The notes: generated from the letters alone by a model not told the origin. A stretch of 64,000 nucleotides of DNA from Cladosporium sp. IMV 00045 (GCA_001931905.2 MSJI02000753.1:38078-102077); one strand, 5' to 3'. Positions 21,263-32,697 are shown, counted from the first letter of the stretch. A program made the numbers and translations.

Positions 21263-23341
21263 ATGCGTCTCGCGTACGGTCTGCGGCGGTTTTTAGGCGC
21301 GGGCTCGCCACCGTCGCAGATCATACGGACGCCAGGTAAGGAGGCGCAAACGCTCAAAACATTCGTTCGCCAACTTACATATCACTCCAGACCTCCTGTA
21401 GACGTAGTGGTCATCGGCGGCGGCCATGCTGGTTGTGAAGCTTCTGCCGCTGCTGCTAGAATGGGCGCGCGCACTACTCTGGTCACGCCTTCATACGATA
21501 ATCTCGGAGTATGCAGCTGCAACCCCTCATTCGGCGGCATTGGTAAAGGAACGATGATGCGCGAGATCGACGCCCTGGACGGACTGGTTGGACGTGTCAC
21601 AGACAAGGCTGGTATTCAGTTCAGGATGTTGAATCGCAAGAAAGGACCGGCCGTCTGGGGCCCACGAGCGCAGATCGACCGCAAATTGTACAAGAAGCAC
21701 ATGAACGAGGAGATGATGGCATATCCAGGCTTGACTGTAAAAGAAGGAAAGGTGGCGGACATTGTGGTTGATCGGTCACCAGAGGCCTCTGGCGAAGGCA
21801 GACATGGAAAGATTACGGGCGTGCGATTGGAGTCTGGAGAGATAATCCCTACAAGCAACGTTGTCATCACGACTGGCACATTCTTGGGCGGAGAGATTCA
21901 TGTCGGCCTGGACGCCTTTCCTTCTGGTCGTATGGGAGAAGCTGCCACGCTGGGCCTATCAAAGTCGTTGCGGGAGGCTGGCTTCGAGCTTGGTCGGCTG
22001 AAGACTGGCACGCCACCGCGCATTGATAAAGCATCCGTAGACTGGAAACGGTTACAAGTACAACCAGGCGACGATCCTCCGGCTCCATTTTCTTACCTTA
22101 ACGAGCGCGTGGCTGTGGAAGAGCAGATGAACTGCTACAGCACACATACTAACCCTGCGGTTCATGAAATTGTCAGACAGAATCTCGACAAGAGTATCCA
22201 TATCAGAGAAACCATCAAGGGCCCCAGATACTGCCCTTCTCTGGAGAGCAAAATCATCAGATTCACCACCAAAGATCAACATCTCATCTGGCTTGAACCG
22301 GAAGGCTTTGACAGCGATGTGATTTATCCCAACGGCATCAGCATGACTGTACCTCCCGAAGTACAACAACAAATCATTAACGCAATTGTCGGCCTGGAGA
22401 ACGCGACGATGGTCCAACCAGGCTATGGAGTTGAATACGACTATGTCGACCCGCGCAGTCTGAAGCGCACACTTGAAACAAAAGCAATCACCGGACTCTT
22501 CCTCGCTGGCCAAATCAACGGTACGACTGGATACGAGGAAGCTGCTGCACAAGGGATCCTCGCCGGTATCAACGCAGGCGCTCAATCCCAAGGCAAAGAA
22601 GCCTTCACGATGAGCAGATCCGACTCCTACATTGGCATCATGATCGACGATCTAGTCACAAAAGGCGTCAGCGAACCCTACCGAATGTTCACATCCCGCT
22701 CAGAATACCGCATGAGCGCTCGCGCCGACAATGCCGACCTCCGCCTGACTGCCAAGGGCCGAGAAGCTGGAGTCGTAGGGGACAAACGCTGGCGAGCGTT
22801 CACCGACGAGAAGCAACAAATGGACGACCTCCGCGCCATCCTCGACGCCAAATCTCTCGGCTCACACGCCTGGAAATCCCACAACATCCCTATCCGACAC
22901 GACAGCTCAAGGCGTTCTGCATTCGAATTGCTCCGCCACCAATCCATCACCGTCTCCGATATCATCCCTGTAATACCCGAAATCGCCTCTTTTTCCCCAC
23001 GCATCCTGGCCAGAATGGACATTGAAGGCACATACGCGCCATACATCACGCAGCAAACCGCTCAAGCAGCAAGTTTCGCCAAGGACGAGGGCTTACTGCT
23101 GCCCGCCGATCTGGACTACGAGTCCATCTTTGGTCTGAGTAATGAGGAGAAGAGAGTTCTGGGCGCCACACGGCCCGAAAGTTTGGGCCAGGCGAGAAGA
23201 GTGGAAGGTATGACGCCCGCGGGAGCTTTGAGGCTGCTCGCTCATGTGAGGGCGGGATATAGGCCGTCGCACAGGGAGAAGATTGCAAAGGAGACGATTG
23301 AGGGGATGCCGCCTGGTACGGAGGCCGAGGCTGTGGCTTGA
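21263..23341 (+). CDS. MTO1: Mitochondrial tRNA uridine-5-carboxymethylaminomethyl enzyme
   Basis: Single exon, 692 aa from the Met at 21263; the frame is open upstream to 21122 but that part is not conserved-looking. MTO1/GidA, together with MSS1/MnmE, builds the 5-carboxymethylaminomethyl group on the wobble uridine of mitochondrial tRNAs, using FAD. An Arg-rich presequence of about 45 residues is followed by the FAD-binding motif [13 protein letters not shown]. Further signatures are [49 protein letters not shown], and the C-terminal [21 protein letters not shown] and SRSEYR blocks. Length matches yeast Mto1 (about 670 aa). Frame intact; no intron needed, although a gtaagg/ctccag pair at 21337-21390 mimics one (splicing it would bring in a stop). 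Confidence 0.96.
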   Translation: MRLAYGLRRFLGAGSPPSQIIRTPGKEAQTLKTFVRQLTYHSRPPVDVVVIGGGHAGCEASAAAARMGARTTLVTPSYDNLGVCSCNPSFGGIGKGTMMREIDALDGLVGRVTDKAGIQFRMLNRKKGPAVWGPRAQIDRKLYKKHMNEEMMAYPGLTVKEGKVADIVVDRSPEASGEGRHGKITGVRLESGEIIPTSNVVITTGTFLGGEIHVGLDAFPSGRMGEAATLGLSKSLREAGFELGRLKTGTPPRIDKASVDWKRLQVQPGDDPPAPFSYLNERVAVEEQMNCYSTHTNPAVHEIVRQNLDKSIHIRETIKGPRYCPSLESKIIRFTTKDQHLIWLEPEGFDSDVIYPNGISMTVPPEVQQQIINAIVGLENATMVQPGYGVEYDYVDPRSLKRTLETKAITGLFLAGQINGTTGYEEAAAQGILAGINAGAQSQGKEAFTMSRSDSYIGIMIDDLVTKGVSEPYRMFTSRSEYRMSARADNADLRLTAKGREAGVVGDKRWRAFTDEKQQMDDLRAILDAKSLGSHAWKSHNIPIRHDSSRRSAFELLRHQSITVSDIIPVIPEIASFSPRILARMDIEGTYAPYITQQTAQAASFAKDEGLLLPADLDYESIFGLSNEEKRVLGATRPESLGQARRVEGMTPAGALRLLAHVRAGYRPSHREKIAKETIEGMPPGTEAEAVA

Positions 23342-23996
23342 TTGACTGACAGGGAATGTGAATGAAGATATTGATATACCAAAGTGAGGAGCTGGCAATT
23401 TGGGTGAAATGACTCTGGGATGGCCGATGTAAACTAAGTGTACAATATTTACGGGAGTTGAAAAATGCTCGCTATACGGCTCTCTCGGTGGAGGGCGTTA
23501 CTCGCCTCTAGCCATTTGATAGCATAAAATGCCCAGCATTCATTACTGAATGATTCAGGTAATCATACATGATCACATGCATTGTTTCCCTCTCATCAAT
23601 TGTCCGATGTTGACTATCCTGAGAAGTCTGACGAACACTCGTTGACTGACTTCCAATTGCCACTCAGCACATTTTTTCTGAGTCTTCAATCTTGAATCAG
23701 TATGGTGACCTGGTTATCCTATACGTTTCAGACTGAACAAAATACATGTACATGTACACAATAAATGGCCGTTCTGTAAGGTCACATGACATCACCTCTT
23801 TGCGCCTGCAAATCGACTTCACGCCGTTGATGTCTGTGGGGAGCTTCGTGAAAGTCTCGGTCGAAATTCTTCAACCAGAATTGTGACAAAGGCAGTTAGC
23901 TCATACTGCACTGGAAGAAATATCAAAAATAATCGGCACAGAGCAATAATCAATAAATTACCAATTGGCAGATTCACTGCCAAATCTCTAACGAAA
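23342..23996. other. Intergenic
   Basis: 3' region of MTO1 and promoter of SFM1 (both plus strand). A short palindromic ACATGTACATGT motif is near 23745. No gene seen. Confidence 0.4.
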
Positions 23997-24765
23997 ATGG
24001 CATCCACCGGCCCTTCCTTCAACGCCACCCTGGACAACTCCAGCAAACACACCTTCGTCGTCGAGCACATGGACCCAGAACTCGAGAGCTGGCAACTGCT
24101 CGAATACAAAACCATCGCCTCGGAATGTGCCGCAGCCGACTCTCGTTTCCTGCTCACTGGCCTGCCCAAAGCAGTCCCCGAGCTCGCTCTGGTCGAGCAA
24201 AGCCCGCAGAGCGTCGACGACCTGGTCTCATCCGCCAACATCCCCAAGGAGCGCGTTTGCCTGCTCGATCCCCGCGGTGAGAGCGATCTCGCTCCGGAGG
24301 ATGGGGAGAAGTTCGATGTGTTCGTTTTTGGAGGTATTCTCGGCGATGATCCGCCCAGGGATCGTACCGCGGAGTTGAGGGTTAAGGGTTTTAAGGGCAG
24401 GAGGCTCGGGAAGGAGCAGTTGACTACTGATACTGCTGCGAGGGTTACGAGAATTGTTGTGCAGGATAAGAGTAAGCGATCTCTGTCGCGGTCCAAGAAA
24501 AGCCTCTAATTCGTCTTACTAACTTTGTCACTCTCAGTCCCCCTCCTCGAGGTTCCTTACGTCGATCGTCCAAGCATTCAGGTCTCTGCCGCTGAGAGCG
24601 TTGAGATGCCTTTCAAATACGTCAAGGGCAAGGACGGAAAGGCAATTATGCCTGAGGTCAGTTAATGCATTTCCACGTCCACGCAGGATATTTCTAACAC
24701 AAACGCAGGGTATGATCGAGCTGCTCGGTGACGATGCTGACAAGGGCATTCTGGACTTGCTTTGA
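23997..24765 (+). CDS. SFM1: Protein arginine N-methyltransferase SFM1 (SPOUT fold)
   Basis: Three exons (23997-24471, 24538-24656, 24709-24765) join in phase to 216 aa, the length of yeast Sfm1 (213). SFM1 is a SPOUT-fold, SAM-dependent enzyme that methylates ribosomal protein S3 at an arginine, in the cytoplasm. Signatures are the N-terminal FVVEHMDPELESWQLLEYK, CLLDPRGESDLAPEDGEKFD, and the knotted SAM loop FVFGGILGDDPPRDRTAELR. After the first splice comes IPLLEVPYVDRPSI. The second intron is 52 nt with donor gtcagt. The start was set at the Met that precedes the conserved region; the open frame reaches back to 23883 but lacks conserved sequence there. Confidence 0.93.
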
Positions 24766-24968
24766 GCAGCCAACAAGATTGAATATTTCACGAATAAGTC
24801 TATTGATACTTTCACGATATGCGATGTTGCCTTCTCTTTTTGACTGCGAGACGCTTTTTGGTCTGACATCCGGGTATTGATGTTCTGGCAACATGCATTG
24901 CAGGTGCGGCTGGCGAAATCAACGCAAAGCGATATAAGCAATTCAGGTAGTTCTTGCATCATCAATTA

Positions 24969-25070
24969 GCAGCTTTAGCTCACATGGGAGAGCGCCAGAC
25001 TGAAGTTCACTTCAAGTCAAAGCATTCTGTGCGGTATCTGGAGGTACTGTGTTCGATCCACAGAAGCTGC
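24969..25070 (+). tRNA. tRNA-Phe (GAA) with a 30-nt intron
   Basis: Acceptor stem GCAGCTT / AAGCTGC pairs perfectly, D-arm TAGCTCACATGGGAG, T-arm CTGTGTTCGATCCACAG. The anticodon loop CTGAA-G is interrupted one base 3' of the anticodon, the standard position, by an intron at 25006-25035. Removing it restores the CCAGA/TCTGG anticodon stem. Confidence 0.95.
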
Positions 25071-25092
25071 AACCCTTCCTTTCATCCTCACA

Positions 25093-25165
25093 TCCTCCGT
25101 GGCGCAATGGCTAGCGCGTCCGGCTGTTAACCGGGAGGTTGGTGGTTCGAGTCCACCCGGTGGAG
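25093..25165 (+). tRNA. tRNA-Asn (GTT)
   Basis: Cloverleaf with D-arm GGCGCAATGGCTAGCGC, anticodon loop CTGTTAA (GTT), and T-arm TGGTGGTTCGAGTCCACC. No intron. The acceptor stem has one T-T mismatch at position 4-69 where related tRNAs have T-G. Confidence 0.93.
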
Positions 25166-25970
25166 GTTGATTCTTTTGCTTTTGGTCTAATCATTAGCTG
25201 CTTAGGCATTCTTTGCCGCGAGAACGACACTCTGTCTTGTACGGGCTTCACTGCCAGTTGAGGAAGATGCAGTCCACGCAAGACGCTTGAGTTCCGACAG
25301 CATACCAGCTTTTTGATCCCACTCAGCTCCTTAGCTCTCGAGACGTTCTGGATGTTACAACTTTCGATTGGTCGACCATGGGCGATCTCTCTTCTCCCTC
25401 AGACCACCCTCCTCGCTTTCTTCGTCCACAGCCTCGACAATGCAGTGCAGTAAGCACTGCCATTCGGTGTCACATAAGCTCTGAAGCTGTGCATCGCTGT
25501 CCTCATCTCACGATACTTCAAGACCTAGAATGCCTCTTAAGATAAAGGGGCCTCGTCAAGAATGATACAATTACGCCTCGGCTCGCCTTCTCCTAAAATA
25601 TTGTGGGATCATACACACCGGATCGACGTGACTTGAGAAAAGCTGGGTCAAGCCGCAACAGCTCCCCAAGAAAGATACTTAACAGCTGGAATAAGAGCCA
25701 AGTGGCGCAAAAGATGTGCCAACGCATACATGATTGTTGCACTGAACAGGCAGAGCTGGCTACCGGTGCATGTCCAGATGCAAGTGAGATTGCGTTCAGG
25801 CCGCGGTTCGCCGGGAGCTCGTCAGCTCTTCAGCTCACATGGTACTTGTCTTGTACTCACGCCTCGTTACAGCCTTGCGGCAGGTATGATTTAAGCCCCG
25901 TGTGCCCTCGAACGAAGAGGCTGGTATTTTGACTCAGTGAATTTCGTCCCCTACGTTATCTTAACTCATC
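25166..25970. other. Intergenic between tRNA pair and broken NACHT-ankyrin locus
   Basis: No gene recognised. The open frame at 25603-25932 is not protein-like. Confidence 0.4.
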
Positions 25971-28900
25971 ATGGCCGAAGCAGTTGCCGTTGTCGGCGTG
26001 ATTGCAAGCGCCATTCAAATCATCGACTTCACACACTACTCTTTTCATCAGGTTGAATGAGTACCGGTCCAAAAGCACCGAGCTTCCCTCGGCATTCGTT
26101 CATATTGCCAACCAGCTGCCCATACTTCATCAAGTGCTTGAAAAGACTAAGGAGGCCATCGATAATCACAGCATCAGCCCGGACGAGGGGAAAGCCATAG
26201 AGCCATGTGTACGTGGATGCAAGGAACAGATAGAAGAGCTCAGCAACACCTTGTCTGCAGTACTTCCCGACGCCAAAGATCGGACGATGGCGAGGTTGAC
26301 AAAGGCTTTTCGAAGTTTATTGCGAGAGTCGGATATTGGAAAAGTAGAGAAAACCATCGACTCGTACGTGGCCAAATTGACCTTCTATTGCACATGGTCC
26401 TCTTCAAAGCTTGATTCGCAAAGTCGTGAGCGCTTCTATCAGTATCGCCCGTTACTGAGAAGGCTAACAGCTTTGCAAAAGATGGTCTTGCTCGAGTTCA
26501 ACAGTGGTTGGCACCGCCCGATCCCTACCTAAACTTGTGGAAATCTCAAAAGTTACGGTTGGCGAATACTGGAAAGTGGTATCTTGAAGGAGCTCAGTAC
26601 CAGGCGTGGAAGGCGGGAGGTATGCCATTCATTTGGATTTACGGCTCTGCGGGATCTGGCAAAACGATCCTGAGTGCTGGGGTCATTGAGGACTTGCAGA
26701 AGCATTGCGCGGACGGCCCGGCCAGGTGCCTGGCAATCTTCTTCTTTAATTTTACTGACGCTGAACAGCAAGATCCCGTCAACATGGTGAAGTCGTTCCT
26801 TGCTCAACTTTTGAGCGGATGCACCCAGGTCCCTGAAGTAGTGCGGTCTCTTCAGACCACTTGCGAGAACGGCGGGCGTCAAGCCTCTGAGCAACAGCTT
26901 CTCCAGGTATTGAGTGATACCCTTGACCTCTTGCCGGAGCTATTCGTGGTCCTGGATGCGTTGGATGGATGTGGCGATTGGGTCACGCTTTTCGACCTTC
27001 TCGCGGAGATGCAAAGCTGGGGCAAACATAATCTACGTGTACTCATGACAAGCAGGAAGGAGGTTCAGATGCAGCAAGCTTTGGAAGATCATGTCTCCCC
27101 CGACAACAGGATCTGTCTGGAAAGTCACCTGGTGAATAAGGACATTCGGACTTACGTTAAAGAGAGGATGGCAAAGGACAAGTCATTCAAGAGGTGGCAG
27201 AAAGACGCAGAGATTCGGGCGGATATCGAGGCCACGGCCGGACGCAAAGTCCATGGCATGTACGACTTGTCAAACTCACCGATATGAAAATCTTGTTCTG
27301 ATATAGTTGCGCAGGTTTAGGTGGGCAAAGTGTCAGCTGGACACGCTGGCCCAGTGCCTTACCCGAGCAAAAGTCCGCCAGGCTCTGAAACAGTTGCCGA
27401 AGACTCTCGATGAAACATACGAGCGGATTCCCCGAACGATCAACGAAGGCCGGAACGCCGATGAGGCTGTGAAGATCTTGACATGGCTCACATACTCAGA
27501 GCGTCCACTGACCGCAACAGAGGTACTTGAAGTGACAGGTATTGTGATAGATGAAACCCTAGATTCGATGAGGAGGGAGTCCTGCAAGACCCAAACGATA
27601 TCCTGCATGTCTGCTCCAGTCTTGTGAGTGTCATTACAGCCAGCAGCGGTAGCAACCTGGACAGCGACGACGACAGCGAAGACGACAGCGAAGACGACAG
27701 CGAAGACGCAGCGGACGACCGAACCTTCTACAGCCATACCAGCTCCGAAGCCGAATATACATATGTCCGACTCGCGCACTTCTCCGTCAAAGAATACCTC
27801 GTCTCCAGCCGTGTGAATATAGCAAGGTACAGTCTGCCGTTCCAGGGGTCACACGACACACTTGCCAAGTGCTGTCTGGTTTATCTGGTCCGACTCGATG
27901 TCGATGAGTGGGAACGTCCCTTTCTCGAATCTGAGTTTCCTCTGGCACGATACGCTGCAGAGCATTGGATGCAGCATGCTCGGGCGTCTGAGAACCCTTC
28001 ACAGCAGCAACAAGATCTATCCATAGCGCTGCTCACTCAAGACACCGCGGCGTTCTCAACATGGAATCTACTCTTTGACATTGATGATTCGTTGTCGGCA
28101 GCTCGCAGCATTCAAGAGCAACCCTGCAAACTACCGAGCCCGTTGTACGCAGCCAGCTTTGGGAATTTGACACACATCGTGCGCGCAATGTTGGACGCAG
28201 GAGCAGACGCCAATATTCAGGGAGGGAGACTCAAAAACGCACTTCAGGTGGCGTCATTGAGAGGCCATGAGGAGGTAGTCCAGCTACTTTTGAACGGCGG
28301 AGCGGACGTGAATTACACGAAAGAGGCAGGACTTCATGGAAACGCACTGCAGGCTGCAGCATCTTCAGGCCACGAGAAAGTGGTAAAGCTACTGCTAGCC
28401 GCTGGGGCAGATGTTAACACTCAGGGAGGAATCTACGGGGATGCACTACAGGTGGCATCAGGCTTTGGCAACGAAAATGTGGTGCAGCTACTATTGGCCG
28501 CAGGGGCAAAGGTTAATGCTTCGAGTTCCGCATGTCTGCCCTGTTTTGCGCATCACGTGATTGTAACGAAAAGCCGTTGCAGCTCCTATTGGCCGCGGGA
28601 GCAGATGTCAACGTTCAGGGAGTAAATGGGGTCAACGCGCTCTGGGTGGCATCAGACCAAGGTCACGAGAAAATGGTTCAGTCACTATTAGACGCTGGGG
28701 CAACAATCCACGGTGACACGTTATACGCAGCAGTATTCAGTGGTCATGAGACGGTCGTTAAGCTACTATTGGCTGCGGGAGCGGACGTCAATGCTACGGG
28801 AAGAGACTGGAAAACTCCGCTCGAGGGGGCAGCAGAAAAGGCCTCCGTGGAGATAGTACGGCTGCTATTGGCCGCGGGTGCAGAGGTCACCGAGAGTGTG

Positions 28901-28978
28901 ATAGAGGGGGCTTCGTTTAGAGGTTACGAGAGGGTGGTTCAGCTACTACTGGCGGCGAAAACCAACGTTGATGCCTAG
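25971..28978 (+). pseudogene. Second NACHT-ankyrin (NLR-like) locus, frameshifted
   Basis: The locus has the full order of a fungal STAND gene. It begins with an N-terminal SesA-like helix (MAEAVAVVGVIASAIQIIDF) and continues with a helical N-domain (RLNEYRSKSTELPSAFVHIA), the NACHT P-loop GSAGSGKT near 26645, Walker B LFVVLDALDG, LAHFSVKEYL, and about nine ankyrin units. Two ordinary introns restore frame: 26426-26481 (gtgagc, CTAAC branch, AAAG end) and 27260-27314 (giving GM-FRWAKCQL as in the intact gene). Three places still need a 1-nt change that no intron explains: about 26025 (after IIDF), about 27560 (before RFDEEGVLQDPND) and about 28520 (inside an ankyrin unit). It is either a decaying pseudogene or contains sequencing indels; other long genes here are intact, which favours decay. 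Its N-domain class differs from the gene at 6407. Confidence 0.82.
27669..27704 (+). repeat. 12-bp tandem repeat, three exact copies
   Basis: The unit GACGACAGCGAA occurs three times in a row inside the broken NACHT-ankyrin locus, encoding Asp-Asp-Ser-Glu repeats in an acidic linker before the LAHFSVKEYL motif. Partial units flank it. Confidence 0.95.
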
Positions 28979-29297
28979 GAGGGAGGTATGGCGAACATAC
29001 CATAGACGGTTTTATTACGGGATTGCAACGGAATTAAGCTGAGAATTGAACAAAAAGAAGTGAAAGACTTTTTCGGGGCGGGCAATCTTTGAACAGCCAG
29101 TAAGCAGTCATGTAAAACGTGAGTGCATGCAGGCAAAATAAAGTCGGTCAAGTACGTTACAACATTGAAAGTTGGCATATATGCGAAGTCCCTTCTATGA
29201 TGAGTTCTTATGCGCCACTCGCCATCTCCCAAAAACCTGTCTCCATCTTTTAAGAAGTTAGTAAAGTCATAATAGCGAACAGTCATCCAAAGTTGCC
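28979..29297. other. Intergenic, convergent 3' ends
   Basis: 3' regions of the broken NACHT-ankyrin locus and the thiamine gene. Nothing else seen. Confidence 0.4.
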
Positions 29298-31303
29298 TCA
29301 ACGTACCCTCGTGGCATGAATGAAGATTTTGACAAGCTCATCAACTCGTCTCGGAGACTGGTGAACAGCGTGCTTCTCGATCAATGCTGCCGTTGGATTA
29401 GCTTGTGAACCCATTGAAGCGAATGAAGGTGACACTGTACCGCGGCCTGTCTTGACAGCTTCAGTGTAGTCCTCGGCGACGTAATTGTTGATCCACGTGA
29501 GGTATGCATTCGGCTCTTTGGGCGGGTTGGTCGTTTGAAGATCCTTCAAGCGACGGCCAATCATGCCATAACCAAGCAGGCAGGGGAGGAGGGCAATTTG
29601 CAGAGCGAGCCAGTCTTGGGATTGCCCGACGTCGAGAATGTAGCGACTGTATGCTGTGCATGCTGCTGGGGTGTCAATACAAGCTCTTCGCATGTGTTGT
29701 GTCTGCTAGCTTACCTTGGCTCTCCTCGTGTTTCTCCATGTCTTCCTGCGTCAGGCCAAACTCTTTGCATTCGCCGATGTGTAGATTGATCTCATGTCGG
29801 ATATGTGTGACGATCGCCGCGCCCTGAGGAAGTCAGTATGCTTGCAGTGGCGTATTTTGGATGTTCATATCTTACTCCGGCGATGTCATCAAGCGATGTA
29901 GACTTGTAGCTGGCTAGCGCGTTCGCACGAGCGAATTGTATCTATTGATAAGTCAGCTTGGGCGGTCCTTCAATTTATCTGAATCACCTACGAGGTAGAG
30001 GTAGTCCTGAATCATGTAGTTCTTGAATGCTTCCCGGGGCAAGGTGCCGTCGCCCATGCGTTTGCAGAAGTCGTGGTGAGTATATTCGTCCCATGCGGGT
30101 TTGACGTCGTCTCTCTCGAGCATGTAATCGATGAAGTTGCCCCTGCGATTGTCAGATTACTGAAGACTGACCAATATATGCTCTGCGAGTGCAGCAACCC
30201 ACGATGTGAATGGCAACACTTGCACCGAGTGGAAGTGGTTCAATGGTCCCGAGCCTTTTCCAAGATCCGGACTTGTCATGATGCCCGCCTCAACATAGCG
30301 GCAGGCAGATCGCACAGCTCGTTTGACATCGTTGTCCTTTGCCAAGTTGCAAGCAATTGCAGCTAAATCTGTGTCAGTATACCGCATTCCTTTCAGTATA
30401 TGGGCCGACTCACATGCGAGTGAACAGCCAGTTCCGTGAGTGTTCTTCGAATTCTGGAATGGTAGTTCAACAACCTCAACCTCACCATCGCTGCCTACTA
30501 GGACATTCGTCACAATCTCCTTCTGGCTATCTTCCTTCGCCACTTTGCCATCTTTGGTCAAAGGCAGGTGCCCACCCTTGATGAGGACGTACTTCGGCCC
30601 CAGCTCGAGCACACTAGCTGCGAGCTTCTTCAGTCCATCAATATCCTCGATCTCAAATGCAGACTTGCCAGCTTCACGTAGGATGAGATTGGCTTCTGGG
30701 ATGTTCGGAGTGACAAGGTAAGCGGCAGGGAGAAGCTCATTGACCAATGTCTTTGTTGCGATTTCTGGGAGGAGCTGTGCACCGCTCGTGGATACCATGA
30801 CCTTCAATTGGAAGAACGTGTGAGCAGGAAGCATGTAAACAATGGAATGGGTTGCCCTACCGGATCGACCACAGACTTTGTGATGCTGTGCTTGCGCAAC
30901 GACTCCGCGACAAGCAAAACCGTGGCTGCAGATGCGAGCATACCTTTATTGTCAATCAGCGACAATATCTCTCGTTAAGTGGCTTTCGTAAGAAATAATT
31001 ACCAGTCTTCACCACATCGACGCCCACATCCTCAGCGCAGGCGTCGATCTGCTTCTGCACAAAGTCCGTCGGCGTCTCATGAATACCATATACACCTTGC
31101 GTATTCTGGGCAGTCAAAGCCGTCGTCGCAGTCATGGCATAGCAGCCATGAGCAGCGATCACCTTCTGGTCGGCTTCGAGACCCCTGTCGACTCATGGTC
31201 AGCGTCTTGATCGCACCCGTAAGCGGAGATTCTCGCGTTTGTGCAGATTCACTTACGCCCCGCCTGAGCTGTCTGAGCCGGCGATTACGAGGATGCGCTT
31301 CAT
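29298..31303 (-). CDS. THI20: Bifunctional HMP/HMP-P kinase and thiaminase-II-like protein (THI20 type)
   Basis: Nine predicted exons (31303-31257, 31184-31003, 30943-30861, 30801-30414, 30362-30203, 30142-29992, 29941-29876, 29823-29715, 29662-29298) join in phase to 516 aa. The N-terminal ThiD-type ribokinase domain starts MKRILVIAGSDSSGGAGLEADQK, includes TATTALTAQNTQGVYG and ends with the anion-hole/catalytic motif NTHGTGCSLASAIACNLA. It phosphorylates hydroxymethylpyrimidine twice for thiamine synthesis. After GPLNHFHSV comes a TenA domain: FKNYMIQDYLYL, HIRHEINLH, and CTAYSRYILDVGQSQDWLALQ, which salvages thiamine breakdown products. The fusion is the known Saccharomyces THI20/21 architecture (551 aa there). 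Cytosolic. No TPP riboswitch was seen in its introns. Several exons are under 100 nt, so automated calls may fragment it. Confidence 0.92.
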
Positions 31304-31829
31304 CTTCAATGGTCTGCGTTACGTTTTTCGGCTTCGATGACTGATGGTCATTTGTGACTGAGATGTTGGGATTTCGTTTCTGCCCGCAGACAGGGCTTGA
31401 CGTCATGTCGAGGCTTGTTTTTGTGGTTGTTTGTGCTACGTTCAGCCAACGCAGGAGTTTCAGGAAGAGATGTTGATCGCTTGACTCAGTGATCCATTCA
31501 ATACTCTTGTCTGCCGCCGGAATGCCAGGATCCGAAATTGTGCAGCGGCAGGCCGTGTTGCCTTGCACACAATACCTCCTAATGATGCGGTCTTGAAGCC
31601 AGCGATGCCCGTACAATCAATTGGCAGCACTGGCGTCACTCCATCATTGACAACCGCGAAGAACCCTCGAATTCGTGAGAAGCCGGTATCTCACTTGCAT
31701 ACTTTTCCAAAACGTGCCATGGCTGGCAACATTCGACGAGCATTCAAGTCATTCGAGCGTGCTATCGATGAGATAAATGAGTTGTTGAGATATAATGAAA
31801 AACGATGACATTACTTTCATCAAATACAA
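31304..31829. other. Intergenic
   Basis: 5' region of the thiamine gene. Short open frames only; none recognised. Confidence 0.4.
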
Positions 31830-31901
31830 GGCCGGCTGGCCCAATGGCAAGGCGCTTGACTACGAATCAAGAGATTGCAGGTTCGATCCCTGCGTCGGTC
31901 A
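31830..31901 (+). tRNA. tRNA-Arg (ACG)
   Basis: 72-nt cloverleaf: acceptor stem GGCCGGC / GTCGGTC, D-arm GGCCCAATGGCAAGGC, anticodon loop CTACGAA (ACG, read as ICG), and T-arm GCAGGTTCGATCCCTGC. No intron. Confidence 0.93.
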
Positions 31902-32697
31902 ACAGATCAAGGACCTACGAGTCTTGACTTTTTGGTGATTTTTGCTTCATCGACTTTTCAGATACGGCTTCTGGATTTCGCTACGCCAACAGGGCGAATG
32001 CCCGCGATGATCACTGCGAGGGCTGATACCTCCTAGGAGCTATGAAATCGAATAACCGGTCTTCTGGAATCGATAGCTTTTGCTCCTCAACGTCTAGGCG
32101 TCACAATCACAACCATTACAGATCTCCAGACCATTCGTGCCTGGAGACTCCCTATGTGGCATTCAGACATCGAATGTGCTTAGTTATCATTGAGACAGAC
32201 GACGAAGCTTTCGTGGCGAGAACATGCTTCGAGCCTCTTCTCGCCTTCAAGACCCTCGAGCGAAGTCGGCACAAGATGAGATTGGCGAGCTTAGCGTTTC
32301 CCGGCCTGATCCGCAGACTTTTCATTCGCCACAACCAACGGCGAAATAGGAACGAAACAGCAAAAACTGAGGACCGTGAGGGCACTAAGGCTCAATTTTT
32401 ACTTAACACTTTCTCACAAGTAGGGACATTTGAGGCCCCTTCGCGATTGCGTGATAGTCTCGTGCGATGGCGAAGCAGGCAGAGTTTTATGCCCGTTGAG
32501 CGGCATAGGTGCTGTATCACTCTCTCGTTGCGATAATTGTTGCCTCTTGTCCTATCTGCACACCAAGCGACCTGACCGTTGGAGATTTTCTTGCTTTTCC
32601 CTTTTCTGCGCTGCTTCTTCGCTTCTTCGAAAGACGATCTTCGCCAAGCCTTCACTCACGTGGGCTCAAGGTAGACCAACGAGACTACTGCAGCAGC
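31902..32697. other. Intergenic, promoter of the MFS gene
   Basis: An open frame of 164 codons (32042-32536, plus) lacks recognisable protein features and is not called. The region just before 32698 is presumably the MFS 5' UTR. Confidence 0.4.

Noticed and set aside
21337..21390. Intron-like GTAAGG...CTCCAG in MTO1
   Set aside because: Splicing it would put a stop codon directly after the join; the unspliced frame is open and consistent.
23819..24496. 225-codon minus-strand open frame
   Set aside because: Antisense to SFM1 exon 1; no recognisable domain.
26426..26481. Apparent fourth frameshift in the NACHT-ankyrin pseudogene
   Set aside because: Explained by a 56-nt intron with GTGAGC donor, CTAAC branch site and AAAG acceptor in the correct phase.
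27540..27564. Possible 24-nt intron (GTATT...CTAG) repairing the 27560 frameshift
   Set aside because: Far below the workable intron size, and it would delete the conserved IVIDE segment.
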